Assembly: GCA_003477405.1 (NCBI GenBank)
Contig: QUDE01000016.1
Coordinates: forward strand, 1-64,000
Direction: 5' to 3'
Source of the DNA: Ruminococcaceae bacterium AM07-15
Lineage (GTDB): Bacteria > Bacillota > Clostridia > Oscillospirales > Butyricicoccaceae
Length of the DNA: 64,000 bases
The notes under the pieces are model-generated. The model did no database searches. It was not told the DNA's origin and saw only the letters and a list, made by a program, of their open reading frames with translations. Both the position numbers and the translations under genes were made by a program. The number at the start of each line of letters is the position of its first letter. The stretch's first letter is position 1. Below are positions 24,496 to 33,892 of this stretch, in pieces.

Positions 24496-25782
24496 ATGAT
24501 GAACCTTCTGGTGATCGGCGGCGGCGGACGGGAGCACGCCATCATCAAAAAGCTCCGGGAAAACAAACAGGTGAAGAAGATCTACGCTCTGCCGGGCAAC
24601 GGCGGCATCGGTGAGGACGCCCAGTGCGTCCCCATCAAGGCCACCGATGTGGAGGGCGTGCTGGAATTCGCCAAAAGCCACAAGGTGGATTTTGCGGCGG
24701 TGATCCCTGACGATCCTCTGGCCCTGGGGATGGCGGACAAGCTGCGGGAGATGGGCATCCCCACCTTCGGCCCCACCGCTCAGGCGGCGGAAATCGAAAG
24801 CAGCAAGGTCTTTGCCAAAAACCTGATGCAGAAATACCACATCCCCACAGCGGACTACCAGGTGTTTGACCAGGCGGAAAAGGCCATGGAATATATCACC
24901 AGCAAGAACAAATACCCGGTGGTCATCAAGGCCGACGGTCTGGCCCTGGGCAAGGGCGTTATCATCGCCCAGGATGCTCAGGCGGCCAAGGAAGCCGTGG
25001 AAGCCATTATGAACGAGAAGATCTTCGGCAAAAGCGGCGACCAGGTGATCGTGGAGGAGTTTTTGCAGGGGCCGGAAGTTTCCGTCCTCTCCTTCACCGA
25101 CGGGGAAACTCTGGTGCCCATGGTCACCTCCATGGACCACAAGCGGGCCTATGACGGGGACGAAGGCCCCAACACCGGCGGTATGGGCGCCGTGGCCCCC
25201 AACCCCTATTACACCAAAGAAGTGGCCGAACGGTGTATGGAGGAAATCTTCCTGCCCACCATCCGGGCCATGAAGCAGGAGGGGAGACCCTTCCAGGGCT
25301 GTCTGTATTTCGGCCTGATGCTCACTCCCGACGGCCCCAAGGTCATCGAGTACAACTGCCGTTTCGGCGATCCCGAAACCCAGGTGGTGCTGCCCCTGCT
25401 GAAAACCGACCTGCTCACCATTTTCCAGGCGGTGATGGAAGGCAAGCTCCATGAGCAGAAGGTGGAATTTCTGGACAAGGCCGCCTGCTGCGTCATTCTG
25501 GCCTCCGGGGGCTATCCCAAGAATTATTACACCGGCCTGCCCATCTCCGGCATCGGGGATGCAGAGCAGATGGAGGATGTGTCGGTCTATCACGCCGGCA
25601 CCAAAATGGAGGACGGCAAGCTGCTGACCGCCGGAGGCCGGGTGCTGGGCGTCACCGCTTTGGCAAATGATCTGACCGGAGCCATGGAGAAGGCCTATGA
25701 GGCCGCCGGGAAGATCCATTTTGACAATATGCATTACCGCCGGGATATCGGCCGGCGGGCGCTTTCCATGAGGGGGGAATAA
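24496..25782 (+). CDS. purD: Phosphoribosylamine-glycine ligase
   Basis: A 428-aa ATP-grasp enzyme with the GGGGREHAI start, PGNGGIG, the ATP-grasp lid VVIKADGLALGKGV, and the metal-binding end NCRFGDPETQVVLPLL. The two adjacent ATG codons (24496 and 24499) cannot be separated; AGGGGAGGGCAAC precedes both. It is two bases from purL. Confidence 0.95.
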   Translation: MMNLLVIGGGGREHAIIKKLRENKQVKKIYALPGNGGIGEDAQCVPIKATDVEGVLEFAKSHKVDFAAVIPDDPLALGMADKLREMGIPTFGPTAQAAEIESSKVFAKNLMQKYHIPTADYQVFDQAEKAMEYITSKNKYPVVIKADGLALGKGVIIAQDAQAAKEAVEAIMNEKIFGKSGDQVIVEEFLQGPEVSVLSFTDGETLVPMVTSMDHKRAYDGDEGPNTGGMGAVAPNPYYTKEVAERCMEEIFLPTIRAMKQEGRPFQGCLYFGLMLTPDGPKVIEYNCRFGDPETQVVLPLLKTDLLTIFQAVMEGKLHEQKVEFLDKAACCVILASGGYPKNYYTGLPISGIGDAEQMEDVSVYHAGTKMEDGKLLTAGGRVLGVTALANDLTGAMEKAYEAAGKIHFDNMHYRRDIGRRALSMRGE

Positions 25783-25784
25783 CC

Positions 25785-28700
25785 ATGGCCGTTTATCGAG
25801 TTTATGTGGAAAAAAAGCCGGGCTTTGACCAGGAAGCCCGCCATGTGCTGGAAGAGCTGCAAGGGCTGCTGGGGCTGAAGGGGCTCACCGGCCTGCGGCT
25901 CTTCAACCGCTACGATGTGGAGGGCATCGGCAAGGAGCTGTTCGATCAGTGCATCGACACCGTCTTTTCCGAGCCCCAGGTGGACACCGCTTATGAAACC
26001 CTGCCGGAGCTTTGTGGCCCCGTGCTGGCTACCGAGTATCTGCCCGGTCAGTATGACCAGCGGGCCGATTCCTGCGCCCAGTGCATCCAGTTCGTCTCCC
26101 AGGGCGAACGGCCCACCGTGCGCACCGCCCGGCTCTATGCTCTGGAAGGGCAGCTTTCCCAGGAAGAGCTGGAAAAGGTGGAAAAATACCTGATCAACCC
26201 GGTGGAGAGCCGCAAGGCCACACTGGATGCCTTTGACACCTTGCAGGTGCAGTACCCGGCCCCCCAGATGGTGGAGACCATGGAAGGCTTCACCAAGCTG
26301 GAAGACGAAGAGCTGAAAGCCTTTATCGCCAAATACGGCCTGGCCATGGACCTGGGGGACATCCGCTTCTGCCGGGATTACTTCCGGAAAGAGGGAAGAG
26401 AGCCCACCATCACCGAAATCCGCATGATCGACACCTATTGGTCCGATCACTGCCGTCACACCACCTTCTCCACCATCATCGACGATGTGGAAATCAAAGA
26501 CGCCGGGGCCAAGGAGAGCTACGGCATGTACGAGGGCCTGCGGGAGATCGTTTACCAGAACCGGAGCCCCAAGCCGGTCACTTTGATGGACCTGGCCACC
26601 ATCGGCGCCAAGTACCTGAAAAAGATGGGCAAGCTGCCGGAGATCGATGAATCCGAAGAGATCAACGCCTGCTCCATCAAGGTGAAAGTGGAGACCGAGG
26701 ACGGCAGCGAAGACTGGGTGCTCATGTTCAAAAACGAGACCCACAACCATCCCACCGAGATCGAGCCCTTCGGCGGGGCTGCTACCTGCATCGGCGGCGC
26801 CATCCGTGACCCCCTGTCTGGCCGCAGCTATGTGTACCAGGCCATGCGTGTCACCGGTGCAGCCGATCCCCTGAAACCCATGGAGGAAACCCTGCCCGGC
26901 AAGCTGCCCCAGCGGAAGATCGTCCAGACGGCGGCGGCTGGTTACAGCTCCTATGGCAACCAGATCGGTCTGGCCACCGGCCTGGTCCATGAATTTTACC
27001 ACCCCGGCTATGTGGCCAAGCGCATGGAAATCGGCGCTGTGGTGGGCGCGGCTCCGGCGGAGAACATCCGGCGTGAGCGTCCGGCTCCCGGGGATGTGAT
27101 CGTCCTGCTGGGCGGCCGCACCGGCCGTGACGGCTGCGGCGGCGCCACCGGTTCCTCCAAGGCCCACACCGTGGAGTCTTTGGAGACCTGCGGGGCCGAG
27201 GTGCAGAAGGGCAACGCCCCCGAAGAGCGGAAGATCCAGCGTCTGTTCCGCAACAAGGATGTCACCGCCATGATCAAGCGGTGCAATGACTTTGGTGCAG
27301 GCGGCGTGTCGGTGGCCATCGGCGAGCTGGCCGACGGCCTGGATGTGGATCTGGACAAGGTGCCCAAGAAGTACGAGGGATTGGACGGCACCGAGCTGGC
27401 CATCTCCGAAAGCCAGGAGCGTATGGCCGTGGTCATCGCCAAAGAGGATCAGGCCCGCTTCCTGGAAGAAGCCGGGAAGGAGAACCTGGAAGCCACTGTG
27501 GTGGCCGTGGTCACAGAGGAGCCCCGTCTGCGGATGCACTGGCAGGGTAAGACCATTGTAGACCTGTCCCGGGAGTTTCTTTCGTCCAATGGCGCCGAAA
27601 AGCACATCAAAGTGGTGATCGAAGCGCCGGAAGAGCTGAAAGAGGAAGCCACCGAGCCCACCGCCGAAAACTACAAAAAGGTGCTGGGCCAGCTGAATGT
27701 GTGCTCCCAGAAGGGCCTTGTGCAGCGGTTTGACAGCACCATCGGAGGGGGTACCGTGCTCATGCCCTTTGGCGGCCAGCGGCAGATGACCCCCACCCAG
27801 GTGATGGCGGCCAAGCTGCCGGTTCTGGGCAAGGAGACCAAGACCTGCTCGGTGATGGCCTATGGCTTCGATCCCTTCCTCAGCGAAAAGAGCCCCTATC
27901 GGGGCGCTTATCAGGCTGTGGTGGAATCGGTGTGCAAGCTGTCTGCGGCCGGCGCTTCCTATAAGGACTGCTACCTGACTTTCCAGGAGTATTTTGAGAA
28001 GATGGGCCAGGACCCCTCCCGCTGGGGCAAGCCCATGGCCGCTTTGCTGGGCGCTCTGCTGGCCCAGAAGCAGCTGGAGGCCGGCGCCATCGGCGGCAAG
28101 GACAGTATGTCCGGCTCTTTTGACAAGATCGATGTGCCTCCCACTCTGGTGAGCTTCGCCATCGCTCCCGCCTGCACCGACCGGGTGATCTCGCCCGAGT
28201 TCAAGCAGCCGGGAAGCCGTGTGGTGCTGCTCCAGGTTCCTCAGAACAAGGAGGGGCTGTTTGAAGAAAACGACCTGCGCCATACCCTGGAGCAGGTGGA
28301 AGAGCTGATTGGCCAGGGCCTGGTGCGGAGTGCCTATGTGCCCTCCTTCGGCGGCGTGGGCGCTGCTGTGGCCGTGATGGCCTTCGGCAACGGCCTGGGC
28401 TTTGCCTTTGACAAGGGCTTTGAGGGTGTGTTCGACACCCGCCGGGGCGCGTTTGTGCTGGAGCTCAGCGAGAATGCCCCCATGGTGGGCACTCTGGTGG
28501 GCCATACCCAGATGAAGGCCAGCATCGCTTTGCCCTCCGGGGAAGAAGTGGAGCTTTCCGCTCTGGAAGAGGCCTGGAAGGCCACTCTGGAGCCGGTGTT
28601 CCCGGAAAAGACAAAGGAAGAGGGGACTGTGCCCGCCTTCCGCTTTGAGACGGAAAACCGCAAGGCTCCGGCTGTGAAGGTGGCAAAGCCCCGGGTGCTC

Positions 28701-29486
28701 ATCCCGGTGTTCCCCGGCACCAACTGCGAATATGACACCGCCCGGGCCTTCCAGAAGGCTGGGGCCGAGGCGGAAATTCTGGTGCTGCGCAACCTGACCG
28801 CCTCCCAGCTGACCCAGTCGGTGGAGCGGATGGTGGGGGCCATGGAGCGCAGCCAGATCATCGCCATTCCCGGCGGCTTCTCCGGCGGCGACGAGCCGGA
28901 AGGCTCCGCCAAGTTCATCACCGCCTTCTTCCGCAATCCCCAGGTGACCGAAGGGGTGCACAAGCTGCTGAAAGAGCGGGACGGCCTGATGATCGGCATC
29001 TGCAACGGCTTCCAGGCCCTGATCAAGCTGGGGCTGGTGCCCTATGGCGAGATCCGCCGCACCACTGCCGAGGATGCCACCTTGACCTATAATGTGATCG
29101 GCCGCCACCAGTCCGGTCTGGTGCGCACCGCCGTTTGCTCCAACCTGTCTCCCTGGCTGATGCTCAGTGAGGTGGGGGATGTGCACACCATCGCCATTTC
29201 CCACGGCGAAGGCCGTCTGGTGGCTCCCCAGAGCCTGCTGGACACCCTGGCCGCAAAGGGTCAGATCGCCACTCAGTATGTGGATCTGGACAATAAGCCC
29301 ACCATGGATGTGGCTTATAACCCCAACGGTTCCTTCTGTGCCATCGAGGCCATCACCTCTCCCGACGGACGGGTGCTGGGCAAGATGGGCCACACCGAGC
29401 GTTTCGGCGACAATCTCTATAAGAATGTGCCCGGCCACAAGGACCAGAAGCTGTTCGAAGGCGCTGTGAAGTATTATTCCCTCTAG
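25785..29486 (+). CDS. purL: Single-chain FGAM synthase (PurL-PurQ fusion)
   Basis: A 1233-aa enzyme converting FGAR to FGAM. The order is an N-terminal PurS-like region, two AIR-synthetase-like halves (SDHCRHTTFSTII near residue 216, NETHNHPTEIEPFGGAAT near residue 317, and a second half after about residue 620), then a class I glutamine amidotransferase domain from about residue 965. Cys1073 (GICNGFQ) and His1140 (SHGEGR) are the expected catalytic residues. The fused form explains the absence of separate purS and purQ genes. It is the last gene of the operon; element A modules start directly after its TAG. Confidence 0.95.
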   Translation: MAVYRVYVEKKPGFDQEARHVLEELQGLLGLKGLTGLRLFNRYDVEGIGKELFDQCIDTVFSEPQVDTAYETLPELCGPVLATEYLPGQYDQRADSCAQCIQFVSQGERPTVRTARLYALEGQLSQEELEKVEKYLINPVESRKATLDAFDTLQVQYPAPQMVETMEGFTKLEDEELKAFIAKYGLAMDLGDIRFCRDYFRKEGREPTITEIRMIDTYWSDHCRHTTFSTIIDDVEIKDAGAKESYGMYEGLREIVYQNRSPKPVTLMDLATIGAKYLKKMGKLPEIDESEEINACSIKVKVETEDGSEDWVLMFKNETHNHPTEIEPFGGAATCIGGAIRDPLSGRSYVYQAMRVTGAADPLKPMEETLPGKLPQRKIVQTAAAGYSSYGNQIGLATGLVHEFYHPGYVAKRMEIGAVVGAAPAENIRRERPAPGDVIVLLGGRTGRDGCGGATGSSKAHTVESLETCGAEVQKGNAPEERKIQRLFRNKDVTAMIKRCNDFGAGGVSVAIGELADGLDVDLDKVPKKYEGLDGTELAISESQERMAVVIAKEDQARFLEEAGKENLEATVVAVVTEEPRLRMHWQGKTIVDLSREFLSSNGAEKHIKVVIEAPEELKEEATEPTAENYKKVLGQLNVCSQKGLVQRFDSTIGGGTVLMPFGGQRQMTPTQVMAAKLPVLGKETKTCSVMAYGFDPFLSEKSPYRGAYQAVVESVCKLSAAGASYKDCYLTFQEYFEKMGQDPSRWGKPMAALLGALLAQKQLEAGAIGGKDSMSGSFDKIDVPPTLVSFAIAPACTDRVISPEFKQPGSRVVLLQVPQNKEGLFEENDLRHTLEQVEELIGQGLVRSAYVPSFGGVGAAVAVMAFGNGLGFAFDKGFEGVFDTRRGAFVLELSENAPMVGTLVGHTQMKASIALPSGEEVELSALEEAWKATLEPVFPEKTKEEGTVPAFRFETENRKAPAVKVAKPRVLIPVFPGTNCEYDTARAFQKAGAEAEILVLRNLTASQLTQSVERMVGAMERSQIIAIPGGFSGGDEPEGSAKFITAFFRNPQVTEGVHKLLKERDGLMIGICNGFQALIKLGLVPYGEIRRTTAEDATLTYNVIGRHQSGLVRTAVCSNLSPWLMLSEVGDVHTIAISHGEGRLVAPQSLLDTLAAKGQIATQYVDLDNKPTMDVAYNPNGSFCAIEAITSPDGRVLGKMGHTERFGDNLYKNVPGHKDQKLFEGAVKYYSL

Positions 29487-29882
29487 CCAGCGGTGGCGTG
29501 TCGCCACTCCCATACTGCGCTCCCGCGCTGGGCAATCGAACCAGGAATAAAGCAAAAAAAGACCTCCCAAAAGGGAGGCGGAGTGCCTCCGCAGCCGTTC
29601 CTCTCTTTGCCCAGGCAAATACAACCGGCAAAGGCAAAGAGAGTATGGGTGTCCGGCCACCGGACCGCTGCCGCGTTGGGCAATCGAACCAGGAATAAAG
29701 CAAAAAAAGACCTCCCGAAAGGGAGGCGGAGTGCCTCCGCAGCCGTTCCTCTCTTTGCCCAGGCAAATACAACCGGCAAAGGCAAAGAGAGTATGGGTGT
29801 CCGGCCACCGGACCGCTGCCGCGCTGGGCAATCGAACCAGGGATAAAGCAAAAAAAGACCTCCCAAAAGGGAGGTCTTTTTT
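29487..29882. repeat. 148-bp tandem repeat, three copies, ending in a terminator
   Basis: The string GGGCAATCGAACCAGG recurs at 29530, 29678 and 29826, an exact 148-bp period. Each unit holds an element A core, the terminator stem AAAAAAGACCTCCC / GGGAGG, and in the first two copies a GCGGAG-TGC-CTCCGC palindrome in place of the terminator's T-run. Only the last copy (29851-29882) keeps the full T-tract. Confidence 0.85.
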
Positions 29883-29988
29883 ATTGTGTGATTTGCCAGG
29901 ACTGCACTCTGGCTGCTTCCGGCGGAGCCGGAGCACCGAGGGTTACAACGCATCAAGCCAGGGAGAGTATGCCAGCGGAGGCACTCCG
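29883..29988. repeat. Reverse element B with a CCGGC/GCCGG slot hairpin and PAL15
   Basis: Reverse element B (GCCAGGACTGCA...ACGCATCAAGC) carries the short hairpin TCCGGC-GGA-GCCGGA. The palindrome GCGGAGGCACTCCG lies four bases before the stop of the minus-strand AbrB-family gene. Confidence 0.7.
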
Positions 29989-31026
29989 TTAGAGGAGGTG
30001 GGCCACCAGGTCGGTGAGGGTGGGGAACAATGCCACCACCACGATCATACGCAGGGTCTGCATGGCGGCCACCTTGGCCGGGTCGGCTCCCAGCTCGGCG
30101 GCAATGATGGACATATCGCTCACCCCGCCAGGGGCCGAGGCAAACAGGGAAGTGGTCAGGCCCAGCTTGCCAAACCGGGACACCGAGAACCCCACGATCA
30201 GGTTGATGCAGGCCAGGGCCAGCACCAATATCACCGCAGGCAGGGCCACCTGCCGTAGTCCCAGCACCTCCGCCATGCCCATGCCCGAGCCGATGATGGC
30301 CCCGCTGAAAGTCTGGGTCACATTGCGGAAATTCTTGGGAAGCTGTACCCGGTGGCCGGAAAAGGTGAGCACCATGGCCCCCACCATGGCCCCGATCATG
30401 GCCCCGGAGGGGATATCCAGGGCATTGAACAGCAGCCCGCCGATGAGCCCGGCCACCGCCAGGGCCAGGTATTGCTTTTTGGAATAGCTCTCCTTGGGCA
30501 GGGCAGAAGGGTCCACCGGGGTTACCTCCGGTTGGGAGCCGTGGCTGGCCGCCCGCTTGAGCAAGGCCGGCATGAAGGCAATGACGAAGATCACCCGCAC
30601 CGTCTGCAAAATGGCCACCTGGCCTGCATCGGCCCCCAGATCATCGGCCACCAGGGTCATCTCCTGGATGCCCCCTGGGGCCGCGGCCAGAAGGGCGGTT
30701 TTGGGGTCCAGCTGGCTGACGGCGCTGATGCCGATGCCCACGCACAGATTGAGGAAAATCAATCCGAACACCATCATGATGGTGGCGGGGAGGATGGAGC
30801 GCAGGCTGAGCACATCCTTGGCGCTCATGCGGGTGCCGATATAGACTCCGGCCATGATGCGGATATAGGGCCGGAAGGGATCGGGCACATTGGCGCAGTC
30901 CCACAGAATGTTCATGATGAGCACAGCGATCATGGCGCCGATGATGGTACCGGCGGGCAGGCGCAGTTTGCGGCCGATGAAGCCGCCCAGGGCGGCCACG
31001 GCCACGGTGAGCAGAAAGGTTGGCAT
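29989..31026 (-). CDS. AbrB-family (AbrB_dup) membrane permease
   Basis: A 345-aa polytopic protein with about ten hydrophobic segments arranged as two related halves, each carrying the AAPGG(I/V)xxM(T/S)xxAxxLGAD motif (near residues 112 and 290). This is the AbrB duplication family of putative ammonia monooxygenase-like or regulator-named permeases; the substrate is unknown. I chose the ATG at 31026, behind GAGGAAGATGCCCT, over a longer frame. It is divergent from dpaB. Confidence 0.8.
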   Translation of the reverse strand: MPTFLLTVAVAALGGFIGRKLRLPAGTIIGAMIAVLIMNILWDCANVPDPFRPYIRIMAGVYIGTRMSAKDVLSLRSILPATIMMVFGLIFLNLCVGIGISAVSQLDPKTALLAAAPGGIQEMTLVADDLGADAGQVAILQTVRVIFVIAFMPALLKRAASHGSQPEVTPVDPSALPKESYSKKQYLALAVAGLIGGLLFNALDIPSGAMIGAMVGAMVLTFSGHRVQLPKNFRNVTQTFSGAIIGSGMGMAEVLGLRQVALPAVILVLALACINLIVGFSVSRFGKLGLTTSLFASAPGGVSDMSIIAAELGADPAKVAAMQTLRMIVVVALFPTLTDLVAHLL

Positions 31027-31324
31027 AGGGCATCTTCCTCTTTTCCCAGTGAGATTGTTTCTGTTATCAGTATAGCACAGGGCCGGGGAAAGGGGGCTCA
31101 ATCCCGGCGAATTTGGCAAAATAGCAGGAAATCATAGCAATTTACACAAATTTTACGGGGGCGTTTCCCTGGGCGAAAAATCCAGGGGGGGCTGATTTTT
31201 CCGCCCTGGAGAAACAGGGGGTACTCTGTCGGAAAGCCCCCGGCCTGCCGGGAAAATACGCACCCCTCAGCGCCGCCCGGGCCATCCGGGATACATTGCA
31301 CACCATTTGGGAGGAGGAAAATTG
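31027..31324. other. Divergent region between the AbrB-family gene and dpaB, free of composite repeats
   Basis: About 300 bp without elements A-E. A TATACT -10 box for the minus strand lies near 31066-31071. Upstream of dpaB I see no convincing sigma-A promoter, and a sigma-K-type promoter would be expected from the known role of dpaB, but I could not pin one down. Confidence 0.4.
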
Positions 31325-31897
31325 ATGCTGAAAAACAAGAACATTGGCTTTGGAATCACCGGCTCCTTTTGCACTTTCCACCGGATTCTGCCGGTGATGG
31401 AGGAGCTGGCAAAAGAGAATCAGGTCTATCCGGTGCTGTCTCCGGCGGCCCGGGAGTGGGATACCCGGTTTTTCAAGGCGTCCGAGTTCCGGGCAGCAGT
31501 GGAGGGCATCTGCCAGAGGGGGAGCATCACCACAGTGGTACAGGCCGAGCCCATCGGGCCCAAAAAGATGTTTGACATCATGGTCATCGCCCCCTGCACC
31601 GGCAACACCCTGGCAAAGCTGGCCCTGGGTATCACCGATACCCCGGTGCTCATGGCGGCAAAGGCCCATCTGCGCAATGGCAGGCCCCTGGTGCTGGCGG
31701 TGTCCACCAATGATGCTCTGGGGGCCGCTTCCCGGAACATCGGGGAGCTTTTATGCCGCCGGGATGTGTTTTTCGTGCCCTTTGCCCAGGACGATCCGGT
31801 GAAAAAGCCCCGGAGCATGGTGGCCCTGATGGAGCGCATCCCCGATACCCTGGAAAAGGCCCTGGAAGGGGAGCAGATACAACCGTTAGTTCCATAA
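31325..31897 (+). CDS. dpaB: Dipicolinate synthase subunit B
   Basis: A 190-aa flavoprotein-like subunit of dipicolinate synthase (SpoVFB). Recognisable blocks are GFGITGSFCTFHRILPVMEEL at the start (flavin-binding fold), MVIAPCTGNTLAKLALGITDTPVLMAAKAHLRN split across residues about 90-122, and the C-terminal FVPFAQDDPVKKPRSMVA. Length matches the family. The start follows GGGAGGAGGAAAATTG. It stands alone here, 17 kb from dpaA, whereas in most spore formers the two genes are adjacent. Confidence 0.9.
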   Translation: MLKNKNIGFGITGSFCTFHRILPVMEELAKENQVYPVLSPAAREWDTRFFKASEFRAAVEGICQRGSITTVVQAEPIGPKKMFDIMVIAPCTGNTLAKLALGITDTPVLMAAKAHLRNGRPLVLAVSTNDALGAASRNIGELLCRRDVFFVPFAQDDPVKKPRSMVALMERIPDTLEKALEGEQIQPLVP

Positions 31898-31898
31898 C

Positions 31899-32577
31899 AC
31901 CCGCTGCGGCGGGGGTCGCCCCAGGCTTCTTCCCAGCGGCGAAAGCCGCTGGGCCAGCGTGACGCTGGACCCATACTGCGCTGGGTAGGTTGTATGTAGA
32001 AAGGCAAAGAAAGTATGGCCGTCCGGCCACCGGACTTCCCCGACCTTTTTCCAGCCTCCCGGCGGGGCCAGCGTGACGCTGGACCCGTTCCTTTCTTTGC
32101 CTTGGCCGGTTGTGTTTGCCTGGGCAAAGAAAGTATGGCCGTGGCGGCTCGCCACCCAGCGTGACGCTGGACCCATACTGCGCTGGGCAGGCCCAATGCC
32201 GCAGGGCAAAGAAAAGCCCCCCTTGTGCAAAGGGGGGACAGCATGGCAAAGCCATGCAGGGGGGATTGTGAAGCTAAGCAAATGATTCAGTTAAGTGCTG
32301 TTGCCCAGTGCGGGAGCACTGCTTGGGAGCGGCGTCACGCTGCCAATCCCCCCGGCGGCGCAAGCCGCCACCCCCCTTTGCACAAGGGGGGCGTCTTTGC
32401 TGCCTGGGAGACAACCGGCCTATATAACAAAAAGCCTCCCAAATGGGAGGCTTTTTTGTTATGCACTTAGCCAGGATTGCATTTTGGCCCCTTCCGGGTG
32501 ATGGTTTATCACACCCGGAGCACAGGAGCAAACAACGCATACAGCCTTCAGAGAGTTTTGGCTATCCCGACACGGGA
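31899..32577. repeat. 680-bp composite gap with element D fragments, two element C copies and element B
   Basis: Order: element D end (CCCGCTGCGGCGGG, CCCAGCGGCGAAAGCCGCTGGG; 31901-31955), CCAGCGTGACGCTGG, element A pieces, GTCCGG-CCA-CCGGAC, an element D fragment (CCCGACCTTTTTCCAGCCTCCCGGCGGGG, 32039-32068), CCAGCGTGACGCTGG, GTGGCGGCTCGCCAC, element A. Then element C in reverse (about 32215-32272, slot GCATGGC/GCCATGC), element A, element C forward (about 32345-32392, slot GGCGGC/GCCGCC), a terminator (32426-32460) and reverse element B (about 32461-32570) ending at GTCCCGACACGGGA-type palindrome. No gene is seen. Confidence 0.75.
32426..32460. terminator. Bidirectional terminator within the composite
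   Basis: AACAAAAAGCCTCCC / GGGAGGCTTTTTTGTT with an AAAT loop. Confidence 0.8.
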
Positions 32578-33798
32578 TTAGGACTTGACGACGACGCCTT
32601 CCTTCATAACGAAGAGGCAGTTCTGCATGGTCTTGACATCCTCCATGGGATCGCAGGACCAGGCGCACAGATCGGCCACCTTGCCCTTTTCCACGCTGCC
32701 CTGGGTCTTGTCCACGCCCAGTACCTTGGCGTTGGTCATGGTAGCGGCCACCAGAGCCTTGTGGGGGTCCATGCCGAAACGCTGGAGCAGTTCGAACTCA
32801 TAGCCCTGCTTGCCGTGGTAGTTATAGGGAGTGGCAGAGTCGGTGCCGAAGGTGATGGGCACGCCCTTTTCCAGGCACTGACGGAAGCCCCATTCGTGAT
32901 GGGACAGAGCCTGGTTGGCCTTTTCCACCATCCAGGGGGTCAGACCCATCTCGGGGCCCTTGACGCAGATGCGCTCGGCGGCGATGATGGTGGGGGTGAG
33001 GTAGGTGCCGTGCTCCAGCATCAGCTCAATGGCTTCCTCGTCCAGGATCATGCCGTGCTCCACGGTGGTGACGCCGGCCCGGACAGCGGCCTTGATGCCG
33101 TTTGTGCCATGGGCATGGGTGGCGGTGTGGACGCCATACAGATTGGCGATCTCGATGATGGCGGCGATCTCATCGTCGCACAGCTGCTGGGCGCCCAGAG
33201 TGGTGCCCTTGCTCATCACGCCGCCGGTGGACATGAATTTCAGGAAATCAGCGCCATTCTTCAGGTTGAAACGGGCGGCCTTCCGGGCGGAGTCGGGGCC
33301 GTCGATGATGGGATGCTCTTCGGCGGTGCAGGTGACGCCGGGGGCATAGTGGCTGTCGGCATGGCCGCCAGTGGAGCCCAGGGAGTAGCCGGAGACAAAC
33401 ATCCGGGGGCCTTCAAAATCGCCTTTGTTGATGGCGTCACGCAGGGCCACGCTGACAAAAGCCTGGCTGCCGCAGTCACGCAGAGTGGTGAAGCCGGCAT
33501 ACAGATCCTGCTGTACATTCTTCAGGGAATAGAGGGTCAGCTCAGCGGGGGTGTGATGGAGCAGATCCATCCGGTCATTGCCTTCGCCGTTCATGCCGCT
33601 GTGGACATGGAGGTCGGTGAGGCCGGGGGTGACGAATTTGTCCGAAAGGTCGATCACTTCCATATCCGGCTCCTGGGCAAACTCCCGCAGGTCGATCACA
33701 TCATAAATGGTCTTGTCCTCGATAATGACCACTTTGTCCTCCAGAACCTTGCAGCTGATGGAATCAAAGAGCTTGCCGCATTTGATAGCCCGTTTCAT
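32578..33798 (-). CDS. Metal-dependent amidohydrolase (imidazolonepropionase/prolidase-like)
   Basis: A 406-aa cytoplasmic hydrolase of the amidohydrolase superfamily. Metal and catalytic motifs are present in order: HVHSG (residues about 61-65), LKFMSTGG with the bridging lysine, HAHG, EHG, and FGTDSAT with the catalytic aspartate. An N-terminal beta domain (residues 1-55) is typical. It belongs to the branch often annotated as Xaa-Pro dipeptidase or imidazolonepropionase-like; the substrate cannot be told. I chose the start at 33798 because TTGGAGGATGAACGCC places GGAGG nine bases before it. Confidence 0.85.
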   Translation of the reverse strand: MKRAIKCGKLFDSISCKVLEDKVVIIEDKTIYDVIDLREFAQEPDMEVIDLSDKFVTPGLTDLHVHSGMNGEGNDRMDLLHHTPAELTLYSLKNVQQDLYAGFTTLRDCGSQAFVSVALRDAINKGDFEGPRMFVSGYSLGSTGGHADSHYAPGVTCTAEEHPIIDGPDSARKAARFNLKNGADFLKFMSTGGVMSKGTTLGAQQLCDDEIAAIIEIANLYGVHTATHAHGTNGIKAAVRAGVTTVEHGMILDEEAIELMLEHGTYLTPTIIAAERICVKGPEMGLTPWMVEKANQALSHHEWGFRQCLEKGVPITFGTDSATPYNYHGKQGYEFELLQRFGMDPHKALVAATMTNAKVLGVDKTQGSVEKGKVADLCAWSCDPMEDVKTMQNCLFVMKEGVVVKS

Positions 33799-33855
33799 GG
33801 CGTTCATCCTCCAATGCATCTAGTTTTTTTTCGGGGAATTTCCCCACTGAAAAAC

Positions 33856-33884
33856 AGTATAACATATTGAACGCGCTTTGAAAA
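33856..33884 (-). promoter_or_regulatory. Sigma-A promoter of the amidohydrolase gene
   Basis: On the minus strand, TTTTCA (33879-33884) and TATACT (33856-33861), spacer 17 bp. Confidence 0.6.
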
Positions 33885-33892
33885 GTCCCGTG

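Noticed and set aside
29515..29882. A CRISPR-like direct repeat array
   Set aside because: The whole 148-bp unit is repeated with no unique spacers, and there are no cas genes. The same holds for the 78-bp array at 59480-59735.
25734..29936. A 1400-codon open frame on the minus strand opposite purL and similar long antisense frames (for example 13187-15202 and 60344-62410)
   Set aside because: They are shadows caused by high GC at third codon positions of the real genes. They have no ribosome sites, run through repeat DNA and show low-complexity His/Gly/Gln-rich translations.
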